Below, piece after piece: positions 35,201 through 47,700 of a DNA stretch of 64,000 bases (position 1 is its first letter; every line of letters starts with the position of its first letter). The position numbers and the translations under genes were made by a program. The notes below the pieces were generated by a model, which was not told the origin of the DNA, did no database searches, and saw nothing but the letters and a program-made list of their open reading frames with translations. The stretch is from Puffinus mauretanicus (lineage: Eukaryota; Chordata; Aves; Procellariiformes; Procellariidae), in assembly GCA_023333565.1 (NCBI GenBank), contig JAJKFH010003746.1, positions 62,001 through 126,000 on the forward strand, given 5' to 3'.

Positions 35201-36858
35201 AGATGCAGAATATGGAGTCTTCCAACTCGTGAAGACAAGTGTCCACAACCTCAGGTCATGGTTGTAGGCATCAGAGCCAGCAGTTGTCGTTTCAACCAGG
35301 AGGGTTAGAAGGTCCTGTCTTCTCCAAGACCATGACCCCTTTGATTCCCTGGGATGTGTAGCAGCAGTTAGTTCTATCAGTTACGATCATTTTCCATGAA
35401 GCACAAAAAACCCCAAAGGTTAAGCTGGTATTTCTGGTTTGGGTGAAATGTTCAACCCTTTACTAAACAGAGTCCTACGCCTGGCACAAGCATTAATCAT
35501 ACTGGAAGGGATATATTTGTGAACAGAAAGAAGTACAAATTGAAGAGAAATGAGGTATTTGAGAGATCACTTGACAAGTTATGTGTTTTTCGAGGAATAT
35601 CTACTGCGGGCATAATTGGATATGCCAAGTGTGCTGATAAGGTGTGTGTTACAAATTGCAATAATGTTGATAACCGGGAAGTTCTACCTTGAAATATTTC
35701 CAAATATTGCACAACTGTGAAGTTGTTCTTTCTTTTGCCCCACGGGCAAATCTGGCTTGCCAGAGCAAACAACGCACCTGATGCTTTCGACCACTCTTTC
35801 CTGGCTCTGCCTACAGGCAGACAGGGAGCAGACGCCGTTCCACCAACTCTCCACACTACGTTCAGCAACACGAGAAAATCAGGGTAGAGAGGGGTCCAAA
35901 ACATACCGGTGAGCAACACCTCTCAGCTACAGCATTGATGGCTCCTGTGACCACCAACTCAAAGGGATACGTCCCATTAATTTGAATGGCTTTTAACGAG
36001 ACTATCAATAAACAGCTTTTTAAATTGTACGGGTCCATGCTTGCACACAGGCTCGCTGCTACTGCGTAGACATGCATCAGTGATGTGGCAAGAGAAGAGA
36101 CAGCTACTAACTGTCACTATAAAGCAGAACTAAAGAAAAGTTTACAAAGGGAAATGAAGGATTTTCCACTTAAAGCAGGGGAGAACAGCTGAAGAGGAAC
36201 ATTAAATTAGCTTTAAAAGGAAGGTTGTATCAGGAGGAATATAATTACTTAGTTGGAATTTCACCGAGACTTGGGAGTCAATGCCTCTACTCTTGCAGAA
36301 AAGTGCCATAGGATTTTTAATGAACCCAAACGGTCAGGACATTGATTTCACATTTCAGCTGAAAAATGGCACCTCCAAAGACACATTGTTGTCTCTGCTC
36401 TCCCTAAAATCACATGGGGTGACTATATCCGAGTTGACTGGGAAGAATTAATAGTGTGTATTGAAATACCATTGTGAGACACAAGATATTTCACCGGTCT
36501 TAAATTGGATAGTTTCTCAGCTTTGTTAGAGTGCAGCAAAATAAATAAGCTACATTTGGATAAAATATGGGGTTTAAATTTTGAATTCGGTTTTGCTATG
36601 ACTAACTTGATGGATTCCACAGGAGGTTTTGTTTTCTCTATATCACATGCTTTTAGCATATTTTTTTTTTTAGAACTGTGCCTTATCACCAGGAGAGATC
36701 AAAATGGTAGAAAACAATTTCATCTTTTAAAAAAATTAAGATATTAAAAAAAACCCTCAAAATTTCAAACTGATTCTTTGGTAAGTATTTTATCTTTCAC
36801 ACAGTAAGCAGCAAATAAATACATTGCAGTTTTAAAACTTCACACAGAGCTTAGCTAC
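32252..36858. other. probable intron or flank with a long inverted repeat
   Basis: No supported exon. The main structure is the inverted repeat at 32821-33229, listed separately. The minus-strand frame of 140 aa (35497-35919) and the plus-strand frame of 126 aa (33978-34358) have no matching splice sites. Confidence 0.4.
32821..33229. repeat. 75-bp inverted repeat with 259-bp spacer
   Basis: The left arm (32821-32895) is the reverse complement of the right arm (33155-33229) at 67 of 75 positions without gaps. The outer part of each arm reads gcaggaagcct, the middle agctatgtttaaaagagg, and the inner end gtcagcttctg. Similarity fades at both ends. No clear target-site duplication is visible at the outer edges. 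It could be a non-autonomous DNA transposon with long terminal inverted repeats, a local inverted duplication, or a long hairpin if transcribed. No open frame of note lies in the spacer. Confidence 0.85.
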
Positions 36859-36890
36859 CTTACAAGGATCATAAATTTGCAGCAGAAATA
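36859..36890 (-). CDS. possible 32-nt exon
   Basis: A minus-strand acceptor (ttcagagactgtttatgcag) and a TAAG/gtagct donor (or gtaagg six bases earlier) bound 32 nt open in two frames. The phase-zero frame YFCCKFMILV leaves AG, which would give Arg with the leading G at 32251. The other frame reads FLLQIYDPCK. Tentative rightmost exon of the minus-strand gene; chance is a real alternative. Confidence 0.2.
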
Positions 36891-37527
36891 CTGCATAAAC
36901 AGTCTCTGAATGTGCTATTTAAGTACAAGCTAAATACTCTTTTTTTAGGAAGTGATGGAACAAGTTCATATGTAAAAATCTATTTCTATACAAGCTGACA
37001 TTCTGCAAGATTAGCTGACTGAGATAAAGGACATGAGCAAACATGCTTGTTGTTTTCTCCCATGATTATTTTTAAAAGCTGCATTTTTCACTATTCTAAA
37101 TTTGCTACTTCTGAATTTTTCCTTCCTCCTTAGGTAAGGAGGAAAAAAATCTCCGTGTATTCAGTGATAAGCGCCTGCCACCAGAACAGCGTAAGTCCAG
37201 TGTACATCCAATATTCAAATAACACCCCAAATAAAACATGCCCTCTTCATTGTGACTATTTTATATATTTCATACAACTTTGAGTTTCGTTTTACCCCCC
37301 CCCCCCCATCTTTGAAGACAGTAATATTATAACTTACAAGTTAAAGCATAATTTAGGCCAAATCCTCACTCCTTGTAATTTACCTACAAATCCCAGTTAA
37401 GATCTTGGCCTCTTGTCTAAGTACCCGTCAAGGACGTCAGATGAAAGCTCCTCTCTCTTACATCTTCTGCTCTGGTATTAAAGAGCAAGATAAAAATGAA
37501 TAGGTGGAAGAAACACAGCAGTGTGTC
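36891..37527. other. no feature recognised
   Basis: AT-rich. Contains a run of 13-14 C at 37295-37308 and a minus-strand microexon-like pair of splice sites around 37465-37474 that is too small to call. Confidence 0.4.
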
Positions 37528-37690
37528 CATTTTATAGACTGGTAACGGGGGCACGGATAGGATGCAATTTAGCCAGGGTCATCAGGGAGAAATGCCAGGG
37601 CATAGAGAAGAAATGAAGAAAGATCCCACTCTGGTGCTTTGCTCCAAGGTCAGACCCTGCCATCGCGGATGTGCAGATACGGCTGTCGCA
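37528..37690 (+). repeat. MIR/CORE-SINE-like fragment
   Basis: The block 'ccattttatagactgg', 'aacgggggcacggatag' and 'ttagccagggtcatcagg' aligns with the 3' half of MIR-type SINEs (CCATTTTACAGATGRGGAAACTGAGGCACAGAGAG, then CTTGCCCAAGGTCACAC). Homology weakens after about 37600. The plus-strand frame of 103 aa over this block is therefore repeat-derived and not a gene. Confidence 0.5.
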
Positions 37691-38250
37691 GCACAGGGAC
37701 TGCCGTTGCCGTGTGTTTGCTTAGGGAAGTGCTGCATTTTGAAAGTTAATGACTCAGAAACGAAGGAAGGAAGCACCATGGGTACAGAGTTTGGCTCTCT
37801 GGGGCATAGCAAGCAGCAGGAAAAACATGTAGGAGAATCCACCGCGATACCAACTCCTACATCCTCACCCTGATAGTACAGGGAGAGAAAGAAGTGATGC
37901 ACAGGCTCCTGCCTCAGGGAGCTGTATGAGCTCAGTGGGAGGAAAATACCCTCTGTCTCTCTCCAAAATGAGAAGAAAGATCATCCAAAACAGAGCAGAC
38001 GTTTCTCCCCATATGCTCATTAAACCTACTATAACCTTCCTGGGTAGAAAATTTTGCACGCTTGCTATTTGACTGACCTGTAGCTCATGCTACCATTTCC
38101 ATGGTTGCAGTGTTATACTCTACCACCATCTCTTCTCCACTGTACAAAGAGGAACCACGCCTGAAGTCTCAGCAGTAATTTGAGGTCAAACACAGTTGTA
38201 CAGGTATAGAACTGAAGGAGAACTCTGGCCATGTGTTAATTCTGCAGAAG
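37691..38250. other. no feature recognised
   Basis: Slightly GC-richer DNA with open frames on both strands (37582-37902) but no splice context. Confidence 0.4.
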
Positions 38251-38640
38251 AATCATAGAATCATAGAATGGTTTGGGTTGGAAGGCACCTTAAAGATCAT
38301 CTAGTTCCAACGCCCTGCCATGGGCAGGGACACCTTCCACTAGACCAGGTTGCTCAAAGCCCCGTCCAACCTGGCCTTGAACACTTCCAGGGAGGGGGCA
38401 TCCACAGCTTCTCTGGGCAACCTGTTCCAGTGTCTCACCATCCTCATAGTGAATAATTTCTTCCTAATATCTACTCTAAATCTACCTCTTTCAGTTTAAA
38501 ACCATTACCCCTCGTCCTATCACTACACTCCCTGATAAAGAGTCCCTCCCCATCTTTCCTGTAGACCCCCTTTAAGTACTGGAAGGCTGCTATAAGGTCT
38601 CCTCAGAGCCTTCTCTTCTCTAGGCTAAACAACCCCAAGA
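38251..38640 (-). mobile_element. CR1 LINE, 5'-truncated 3' end
   Basis: Chicken-repeat-1 non-LTR retrotransposon. On the minus strand the copy begins near the end of the reverse-transcriptase ORF (…GGTTGTTTAGCC…), runs through the conserved block ending TGGTCTAGTGGAAGGTG, TCCCTGCCCATGGCAGGG and GATGATCTTTAAGGTGCC, and finishes with two copies of ATTCTATG at 38251-38270. That octamer repeat is the diagnostic CR1 3' end. About 390 bp, few visible differences from the bird consensus I remember, no gaps noticed. CR1 copies are usually 5'-truncated and lack clear target-site duplications, as here. It cannot encode an active element. This is the main evidence that the host is a bird. Confidence 0.95.
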
Positions 38641-41600
38641 AGTCATATAATCACAAGGATGCATAAGATATATAAAGAAAGACATAGAAATTATTCAAGT
38701 ACTATAGACGGTGATGGCCTAGATTCAGTCCTTAGTTTCTAGGATGTGGCACAGGGCTGCAATAAATATCTTCCGGTATTTAAGACTTCGTCATATTTGT
38801 GTAGGGTGCAGGGAACAGTTATATGTACCATCTACACAAGCGTCTTTTATGATGTAGCAGCTGTTGGTTGGGTCAAATGTTGATGTCTTCAGTGATGAAT
38901 GCCAAAAAGAAAAAGCCACCCTAACAACTGTTTTCCATCGAATGCCCACACCTCAGTGTTCCCCCTGCCTCCGATTTCACATGCTAACAGTTCAAAACTT
39001 TGGTATTCCCTGGTGTTGGAGGTTTTTACTAATATACACAGACTTGAAGCCAGTCAAAAAATTCAGAGGCTTTATTTAAACTTATTTCAGAGAAGTAACT
39101 CTTGATTCTCCACCAAGAAATGCCAAGCTTGGAAATGGCATCTCATCCTGGTCTCAAAATACTTCACTGAATCCGAACAACTTGGATACTTCAGCTATTA
39201 TGTATTCAAATACTTATTCATTTTCTTACCCAATGGAAACCAGGCAGAGACATGCATTTGGGAATCTCTGAAGTTTTGTGAAGCTGAGGAACTTCTGGAA
39301 CAAAGCGAGATGCTAAAATATAGGCACCTTAGAAGAACTAACATTAGTTAGGAAGGGGATGGCCTTGTTTGCTCAATCCAATATGCAAACCAGTTGTTTT
39401 CTACAGGAACTGCATTGGCAGCTACCAGGGGAAAAAAAACATGCCCTGGAACAACAAACCCCCCTGAAAACCCCACAGATTTCCAGGTTTGGGGGTCTTC
39501 CTACTTCCATTTTTGAGAGCAGTGAACTCTCGCTGTATTTTTCCACTCAGAAGGCAGCGAATACAGAAATCTCACAAGGTCAGCTCTGGCTGAAGTGTCG
39601 TGCAGTGGGAGGGATGCTGGGCATGGCCACATGCTGTACCACAGGCAGATGCAAACTCCTCTGCCTACACTCCCAGCTATGGAAACAGAAACCAGCTTTG
39701 ATAAATGCTGCAGCTACCTTAACCGAGCTCTGAGGAAGCATTCGATGACTTTGGAAAAGTCTACTTTTCTTTATCGGAGGTTTCATCGGATAGATACAGG
39801 AACAGCTCATCTCTACCTGGAACACCGGTGTTGCCAACATCTCCTTCAGACATCTGTCCATATTGTCTTTTAATCTACCTGCTGAAACAGTTACTGCCTT
39901 TCTCTCTACGGGTTAGTCAAGGATAAAGTCACTGCTTAGCCCTTTCTGTCCTGACATCTCCTCCTTGTGATCCAAAAAACAACGATGTCGGGTTGAAACA
40001 TGGGATGGAATAGGAAAAATGCAGAAAGGACTCTGTGAACAAGCCTGCCGGCCAGCACTCCGTGTCCCATTAGCTGCAGTTCAAAACAGTCCTCATGCTA
40101 TTTCCATAAATACTGCAGTATCTTCTGGAGTATCTCAGCACAAACCACAACAGATGTTGGATGCTATTATTCTTCATTCTTGTTCATTTGTTGTTCATCT
40201 GTTATTTTTTGCCCTCTTCCCCTCCCCCCCCCCTTGCCACCTGCCCATCCACAAATCAGAAGTGTTTAAAAAAAACTATGGTCAAGCTCTGTTCTTACCG
40301 GTCCCTCTACTGTTGCCCAAAATTAACAGGACGAGAGAAGAAAGGCGATAAAGATCTAATTCACTGTCTTATTTCTGACCTTAAAAGAATGGGTTGAATT
40401 TATTTTTGACAGCCCTAAGTAGAGAGACTAAATCTGCTGCGCTGGCCACCTCAGGAAGCTGAAGTAAGTACACAAGTACCACCATTCTCTAACGAGTTCA
40501 TTAACGTTACTGAACAATATATTGATGGTGGTGTGAAATTCTTATGTAAAGTGTTTTAAGGTGTAAGTTACCAGTGATATAAATCTACAAGCATGTCCTT
40601 TTCTCCCCAACCACATCCAAACCAGAAGATGTTAAGATAGTTCTTTAATGGCAAAAACTATTAGGCTGCAATATATAGCAGGTACATTTATTAATCATCA
40701 GACCATTTATGTTCTGTAATTCTACCACAGTTAAATAACATGGACTACTAAGTACCTGAATCAGCTATTAGCAAGCATTCCTGCTCATTAAAACTCACTT
40801 ATTTAGACTTTAGCAATGGTAAATGTAACCAGCCCTGGAGGAGTGTCACAGTGCTTGGAAATGGCACATTAAGCTTCATTTACCCAGTTACACTCGTAGG
40901 CAGAGGGGGAAGGGAAAAATACAGTGACGGTCCGTAACGAAGCTCAGCAGCTTTTTGAAACTGCATTAAGAAAATGACAAATCTTACAAAGAGAGCCATA
41001 AAGCTTCCTCAAGTACAACAGTTCTGCAAGGAGCTATTTATCATAGTTTGTTGAAAAGACTCCTACGTTTAATACTATTGGACTGTGAGAGCTGATTATT
41101 AAATGTAATTACAGAAGTAGCACAGAAATAATAGTTTATTGCTGAGCATAAGCAACACTGTATTAACAAAGAGGAGTGGGGAACATGTTCAGCATTTGGA
41201 ATCGTATCATTAGCTTTTCTGGGAACACATACACAAATGTATACACATTTAATTCCACATTAGCTTCTACAAACCAGAATTATCCTTCAAGAATTTCTGA
41301 TCAGGGTCAATGCATCCATCTATACTCGGAGTGAGAAAACAGTAGTCAAAGTGGATCGCTATTGGTGTTTCAGCTTTTATTCCTTTTCTACTTAACGCAG
41401 ATTTATTAAAAAACACCCACAGCCTGCTGTCAAGAAATATTGCTCACATTTGCTTATTAGCAGCCCTGTAATAGATACATTTTTGCTATGGTGCTGCCAT
41501 TTGAAGCGAATGCTTTATTTAGAACATGCCAGTTATCAGGAGATTCTCCATGCAATAAATCTTTTGAAACAACAAGGTTTGATTTCTCAATGCTACCTGC

Positions 41601-43094
41601 AAGAATGAGTTTTAACTTCTATTATACCTACATCTTTGCATGCTTGCTTGTGTAACTAGCCATCCATTTTACCTCTTCTTTTTGCTGTGAGTGATTTCTC
41701 CCAATTTCGTGATGCTGCTTCTTACTCTCAGAAATCTGCCTCTCACTTCTTGTGCTTCACGGCACTTGGTGAAACCTCTTTTTTAAAACCACACGGCTCT
41801 TTCGTAAAGCCTTCTGTACTGCTTTGGGGTAGGCATACACACTTTTCCCAAACTACAAAGCCGAACAAAATTAGAAGTACAGCTCCTTACAACCGGGGCT
41901 ACAGTTTGTGCCAGCAAGCAGGGCAAAAACCCAACCCTAACCTAGCAGTCTACAAGATCCTTTCTGGTCCACAAAGTTTAGGCTGAATCAACTCTGCTGC
42001 TGGTCCAAGACTGAAACATTTTGCAAAACTATGTTTTGGAAGGAAGGCATTCAGTGACAGATGGTTTTTATTTATTTTTGGGTAAAAGGAACAGCTTAAA
42101 ACAGGTTGGGAACATCGGAGAAGATCCTGGCACATCAAGACAAAGACCGAATGCATCTGAAGTACTCAAGAGATGCAGAAATTACCATCATGAGAACATG
42201 CACGCATTCATCAATGATATGGTGCGCACTGACCCTCACTCTTTCGGCAATGATCTGACCTGCAGTAGGAAATCTCACCAGTAGTTTTGAAGCTCAACAG
42301 CTTCCTTTAAGCATCTGCCTTCCCTCTTTAGTTCACTATGTAACAACAGCTTAATGTTTTACAGGCAAAATTGCACTCAAAACCAGGAGCTGCGTGCACG
42401 CAGCTGAAAAGTAAGTTAGACTGTAAATCAGGTACAAAGAGAAGAAATCAGAGTTTACCTTTAGGCGTTTGCATCCCTAGATTTTGTTCAAAGCAGTATT
42501 TTCACATGGGCTAAAGACTCATGGGTTACTTTTTTGAGGGGTTTGAATCTAAAAAACTTGTGGATAGATTGCTAACAAAGATTTTCAACCATGCTGCAAA
42601 ATCCTTGGGAGCTCAGTGCTGATTATATTGAGATGCTTAAAAAAACCCCTGCTAGACATCTATCTGCATCAGTAGATACACAAGGGCATTTGAGAAAATC
42701 TCTCCTGGTCACATCACATCATTGGTGTAAAAGAAAACAAGTTTTCCTTTTGAAGGTTTTTGACTTGTTTGGAACAGATAAATCACTGCAGCAGCACTTT
42801 CCAAGTGACAATTATCCTGCCACAATAGCCATAAAAGTAAAATAAAATCAACACGGATGGAATCTAAAGTAGGAGACCTAAATTATACATAACTATATTC
42901 ATAAAACTACACCTCTGCTCACAGTTGCTCTGTACACTACACATATGCCAGGATCTCTTAATCTGCTGCTGATGTGCTGCATATTGCGGTCGTGTGCAAT
43001 TACAGTTAGCTATAATTAAGAACAATTACAGCTTTTATTTCTCCACTTGTTCTTTAAAAAGCACAGTTGTAATAAAACTTTTTTCCCCTCTCTC

Positions 43095-43112
43095 TTTTTT
43101 TTTTTTTTTTTT
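43095..43112. repeat. poly-T tract
   Basis: Homopolymer of about 18 T preceded by a short pyrimidine-rich stretch. Simple repeat. Confidence 0.75.
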
Positions 43113-43381
43113 AAAGGTGAATATAATTATACATCCCTATAACATCTCCAATAATTAGTTTGACTCAAGTTTCTTCTGGAACAATTTTCATTTTAACTGT
43201 CAGATCTGCCATCTATAGTCAATAGAACACATTGTAAAAAAATTCTATCATTAACCTCTTTTCACCCCATAAATCTGCAAAAGAACTTGAAGAAATTGAA
43301 GAATTCATTGCTTAAACATTTAAAGGCCAAATTCAACTAACACCCCTTCCCCAGCAATACCTTCTTAATCACACTGAAACA

Positions 43382-43400
43382 TTATTATTATTATTATTTT
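43382..43400. repeat. (ATT)n microsatellite
   Basis: Six perfect ATT units followed by an AT-rich region. Simple repeat. Confidence 0.75.
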
Positions 43401-43559
43401 ACTAGCTAACTATAACAATAATAAATTAAAGCTGGGCATAAAAGGTTTTTGACATCTTTCTGTATTTTATAGGCTACTTTCCAGCCCTATTTTCATAAAA
43501 GAATCTCTCTTCTGTATCTTTGTTTAGAATCTACCTGCGATTAGTAATCATGCAGACTG

Positions 43560-43690
43560 CAGGGAAAAGTAATTAAGTTTAATAGAAGCCACCCTCATTT
43601 TTGAAGCTGCCCTCAATTTAAGCCATAGAAGGAGAGTAATTAAATTTAATGCGTGCCACAGCTTTTAAATGAAGATATGGCATGTAAAAT
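43560..43690. promoter_or_regulatory. possible conserved non-coding element with duplicated TAATTA cores
   Basis: Two related blocks begin gtaattaagtttaat (43569) and gtaattaaatttaat (43636) and each is followed by a gcca-C block and a T-rich segment ending tgaag. TAATTA is the core site of many homeodomain proteins. The clean, non-repetitive character and the internal duplication suggest an enhancer-like element. No cross-species comparison could be made, so the role is inference. Confidence 0.3.
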
Positions 43691-44699
43691 TCTCTCACTC
43701 TGTAACGCATCTTTTCCAAACACTGCAAAGTAAGTGTTGTGATGCAGAAAGATAGCAAACTACAACCACCAAGTCATGTTAAGTTTTCTTTTTCTACTGG
43801 CCGCGTCTTCCAAGGGGTGAGGCCTTTGGTAGATTAATAACAGCATAATCTAAATCAGAGGAATTGGGAAGCCTGGAGTAGGATCACAGCTGAACTGTTT
43901 CCTGATCCATCCTTTGCACACGTTATCTGCTTTGATTAAGTTTAGAAGAAGCTTTTGTGGCAGGGTCCGTCTTTTACATGTTTTTAACAGATGCAGCAGG
44001 TTTCTGACTACAGCCACAAATCTCTACAGCACAGATGTTGTTCGCCAAGAGCCCCCCCCAACGTGGCTGAACTAGCAACAGGGACTAAAGAAACACATTT
44101 TGAGAGACAGTCACAAATCTCCCATGTATGTCTTCAGTCTTCTTCAAGTCATCAGAAGAAAAAATAGTGAAATTACCCAAGGCTCAGCTATTTTGCCAAG
44201 CAATAGGCTTACTACTTTTACACAGAAATAGAAATTACGAACTGGGGCTAATGAAGATATTTCACTCTTGCAAAGATGAGCGTAATGAATGAGGAGCTTT
44301 GAGACAGAAAGAGAGGCATTTCCCTGTTCCAGCTCTGTAGAGAAGCAGTGGGCTCTCTCTGTGTGTATAAATAAACTCCTCCTTGCAGAGAAACACAGAA
44401 GTTTCATCATTCTAATAAATGAGGAATTAAGAGGCTTGAATTACCTTGTAAAAGGGACGATGACTGCCACTGTTTGTTCAGAAGAAGGTTAGACTGAGGT
44501 ACTAAACTCACAACTGGTTCACAGAAGTGCTCTGAAAAATGTGAGGCTCACAACCTACTTCCTCTCCTGAACAGAGGTTTGTACCCACATTAGGGCTGAG
44601 CAAAGCTTCTGCGCTGAAACTGAGACCGGACTTGAAAAGGTAAAACCTGGGACAGAACTGCAAAGGCCTTTGGTCCAAAGGCTACCCCAAAAAACAAGA

Positions 44700-44757
44700 C
44701 AGTGAAAAAAGGAGAAAGAAAAAAAATAGGAAAAAAAAAAAAAAAGTTGAGAGAGAA
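44700..44757 (+). repeat. polypurine A-rich tract
   Basis: Nearly pure A/G with a run of 15 A followed by a short GAGAGA stretch. Low-complexity sequence. Confidence 0.7.
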
Positions 44758-47700
44758 TAAATAGATCCTTTATTTCAATTTTAGACCCCACCACAAACCT
44801 GCCAAGTACTTCCCCAAGAGAGGGGCTGAATACCCCGTTCTAGCAGCAGCGGCACAGAGAACAGGCGCCTGTATCACCTGTATCCCTGGTGTACACCCTG
44901 CGCTGCAGGAACCTGGATGTACAGCAACGAGATTCACACACGTTTCATCTGGCTTTCATTTCTTTACAAAATTATCAAAAATGAACATTCATAATAGTAA
45001 ACAAGAGGCAACCAGGGTTTCATGTCTGGCTGTCTCCCTGACAAAGTCCACAATCTTATATCCATCAGTTCAGGGACTGCTCAATAGGCAGATCCACACT
45101 TTGAATCTTGAAGCCACTGCTAATATAAATTGCAAGCAATTTGGGAAAGAGACTGCATTTGTAGTTATTTTTAGTTTCATGAAAGAAAGAAGAGATTTGT
45201 TTATACATATCATGACAAAAAAGTTGGATTTTTTTGTTTTAAAGTAGCAAAATAGGGACAAAATTGCTGTTTAAATTCTAATTTTTACTCAATTATATTT
45301 TAAAGTGATCCTACCAGATGTTGGAACTAAAGCGACATGATTTTGCTATATTTATAACTAAGCTGCAAAACATTTCAACATTTACAAAGAGAAGAAATCT
45401 CTCTGCTAATGCCAGGAGAAGAATAAGCTCAAATGCTATTGCACACGATGGCTCTTAATAGTTGGCACGAGGAGAGGAGAAATGTCTCTATAACAACAGT
45501 ATCAAGGAAACTTGCATCGCAAATATCACATCATCACAACAAGAAGGGGAAAAAAAAAAAGATTTACAGAGAGTGTTAACATGAGGACTTAACATCCACA
45601 CGCTCCCAAATAGTCAGGGTGGATGAAAACCAAGGCAAGCGGTGGTCTCTTCCTTCCTTGGCCCTAATCCAAAAATCCCTCTTCCCATCTAAATCTCCTG
45701 CTGTTCATGCCTTCCTTTTAGGAAGCAGTATCCTTTTCTCACACGTTTCCCAATCAATACTTTGGCCTTTCTGCTGTTGGCTGCCAACAAGACAACTCCC
45801 TCTGTTCCCTAATACACCCTCATGCTTTCCCTCAGAGGCTTCACAGAAACGTAGGTGGTGGACCCGCTGGCCAGAAGCTTATGGGAAAAAATTAAACCAA
45901 ACACAAACTAAAATCTTCAGAAGCCTCTCCCCTCAATTCCCACCCTCAGCGATTGCTAGGCTTACAATACAACCTTCATCCCTCATCTTATCCTCTCTTT
46001 GGAGGTCCTGTAGGGTCCTGTCAAGTGCTCCAAGTATTGGTGCGATGCAATTCAGCTTGCGATGCTGGAGCAGCAAGGCTCCCCCAGGGCACCGGCATAC
46101 GCCACGCAACTGGTTAAAAATTGAAACAGAGCAAACGGGAAATTTTTGAACAAATGCTTTGAGATTATGGAGCACACGTTACAGCTGTTACCACCCACAG
46201 TTCCTCCTACAGAACAGAAACACTGAAAGCAAAAACCATTCACTGCAGAAGTTGAAAAATAACAAAAAATGCAGCAGTAAGTATGAAATTACGGGTATTT
46301 CCTGCAAGAACTTCTGCAAAGAAAGAGGGGGAGTTTGCAGGACACAACAGAATAAGAAAATGCAACCTTGGTTTACAAGTTCATGAGCAGTGCCAGGACT
46401 GGTGCACAGGCCTGCACTAGTTATGATGTTCATCATTCATTTCTCACTCATGAAGGAAATTATATTTTACAGTAAAAAGGTGCCATAGTGGGCGGGATGG
46501 GAAGGACAGTTTCTTCTTTCCATTGTTAAAAATAACTAAACTAGACAAAACCCCAGATAACCTCAGTAAAAAAATTTTCCAAGTCTCCAAGGACAGCAGA
46601 AAGAAGAGCAAAAATTCAACGTGCCATTCAGCAGGGAAAAGGGCTGAGTGTTCTGAAATGCTCTTGGAAAAGAAGAAAAAAAAAAGATAAAATAAAAGCA
46701 AAACTACATGCTTTCCACCATGGAACTGATTTTTTGTGTTCACTACTCGCAGTGATCATTCAGCTCTACGATCAAAACATCCTACTGATACCAACGTGCA
46801 TGGTCAATCAGCAGGATATTCTGTTTCAAATACAAGATCTGAAGTTGTTTCTTTGATTTTTTACAAAAGTGTGACAGAATTTTCCACTTCTCCCAGTGCC
46901 AATCATGTTCAACTAAATGTTACAGCTTCTGCAAGTGCAAATTAAAGACAATTATAACCTGGCTAACCTACCTCATCATTAAAATGCCTGGCACAACTCA
47001 TTTGCCCATGGAGTGGAGATTCGCTGCTATCACTTGAGTAGGGAAATAGTCATCTTTAGATGCTATGGGTGTGCTGACTGCTCTGATCAAAGAAGGCAAA
47101 AATGGGGGTGTCTGTTTGCCCCTCTGGGAAGGAGTACTGCAGCATAGGTGGAAGAACACATTGTCACGTTAGTGAAGAATACCATTTGGGCAAACAGCTT
47201 CCAATAGCATCGTAACGCAGGTGTGTTTAGGAAAACTGAAGATTTATCTTTCTGGTATCAACTGCTCGGAGCGACCACACCAACTGCACAAGGAAAAAAG
47301 TAAGACCAGTGAAGGAAAGTGTTAAGGGTCTTACCACATACACCTTCGGGGGTGCTGTATTTCAAACTGGTATTAGGGACTCCTTATGTACGAGATCCAA
47401 CTTAAGTCATCGCACCTCCATGACAGGTGGAAATTGGGTGCAACTACAAGAGCTGTAAACAAATCAATGCCGAAGAGAAAAATACTAAGAAGAATAAAAA
47501 TAACTATCAGCAGAAGTCCTTTAAAAGCAGTCTCAAATGCAGAAAACAGAAACCTCCAACCCTCCTGTCCAGTAGAGATATCTACAACAGTTTATTTCCA
47601 GCTGGGGAGCCCGTATTAGAGAGAACTCCCTCTAGTTGCATTGTATTTTATATATATATGATATTCTCTTTGAGGCAGAAGCAACTTTTTGTTGCATTTA

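Larger units (their letters stand above)
38641..43559. other. no gene recognised
   Basis: AT-rich sequence with scattered open frames (39359-39733 plus, 39580-39861 minus, 40019-40351 plus, 41687-41986 plus) lacking splice context. A C-run lies at 40224-40233, an (ATT)n stretch at 43382-43400 and a T-run of about 18 at 43095-43112. Minus-strand splice-like pairs at about 39232-39269 and 39711-39722 are open in several frames and not distinguishable from chance. Confidence 0.45.

Noticed and set aside
35497..35919. 140-codon minus-strand frame
   Set aside because: No splice sites in phase and low-complexity hydrophobic ends.
37562..37873. 103-codon plus-strand frame
   Set aside because: It overlaps the MIR-like SINE relic.
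38268..38456. Plus-strand open frame inside CR1
   Set aside because: It is the antisense of a CR1 copy.
39711..39722. 12-nt minus-strand segment between good-looking splice sites (also 37465-37474 and 40303-40313)
   Set aside because: Too short to test. Such pairs arise often in T-rich introns.
45619..46149. Longest open frame in the window (176 codons, plus strand)
   Set aside because: Ser/Pro/Leu-rich with no motif, no splice or promoter context, and the minus strand is also open. A frame of this length is expected occasionally in 64 kb.
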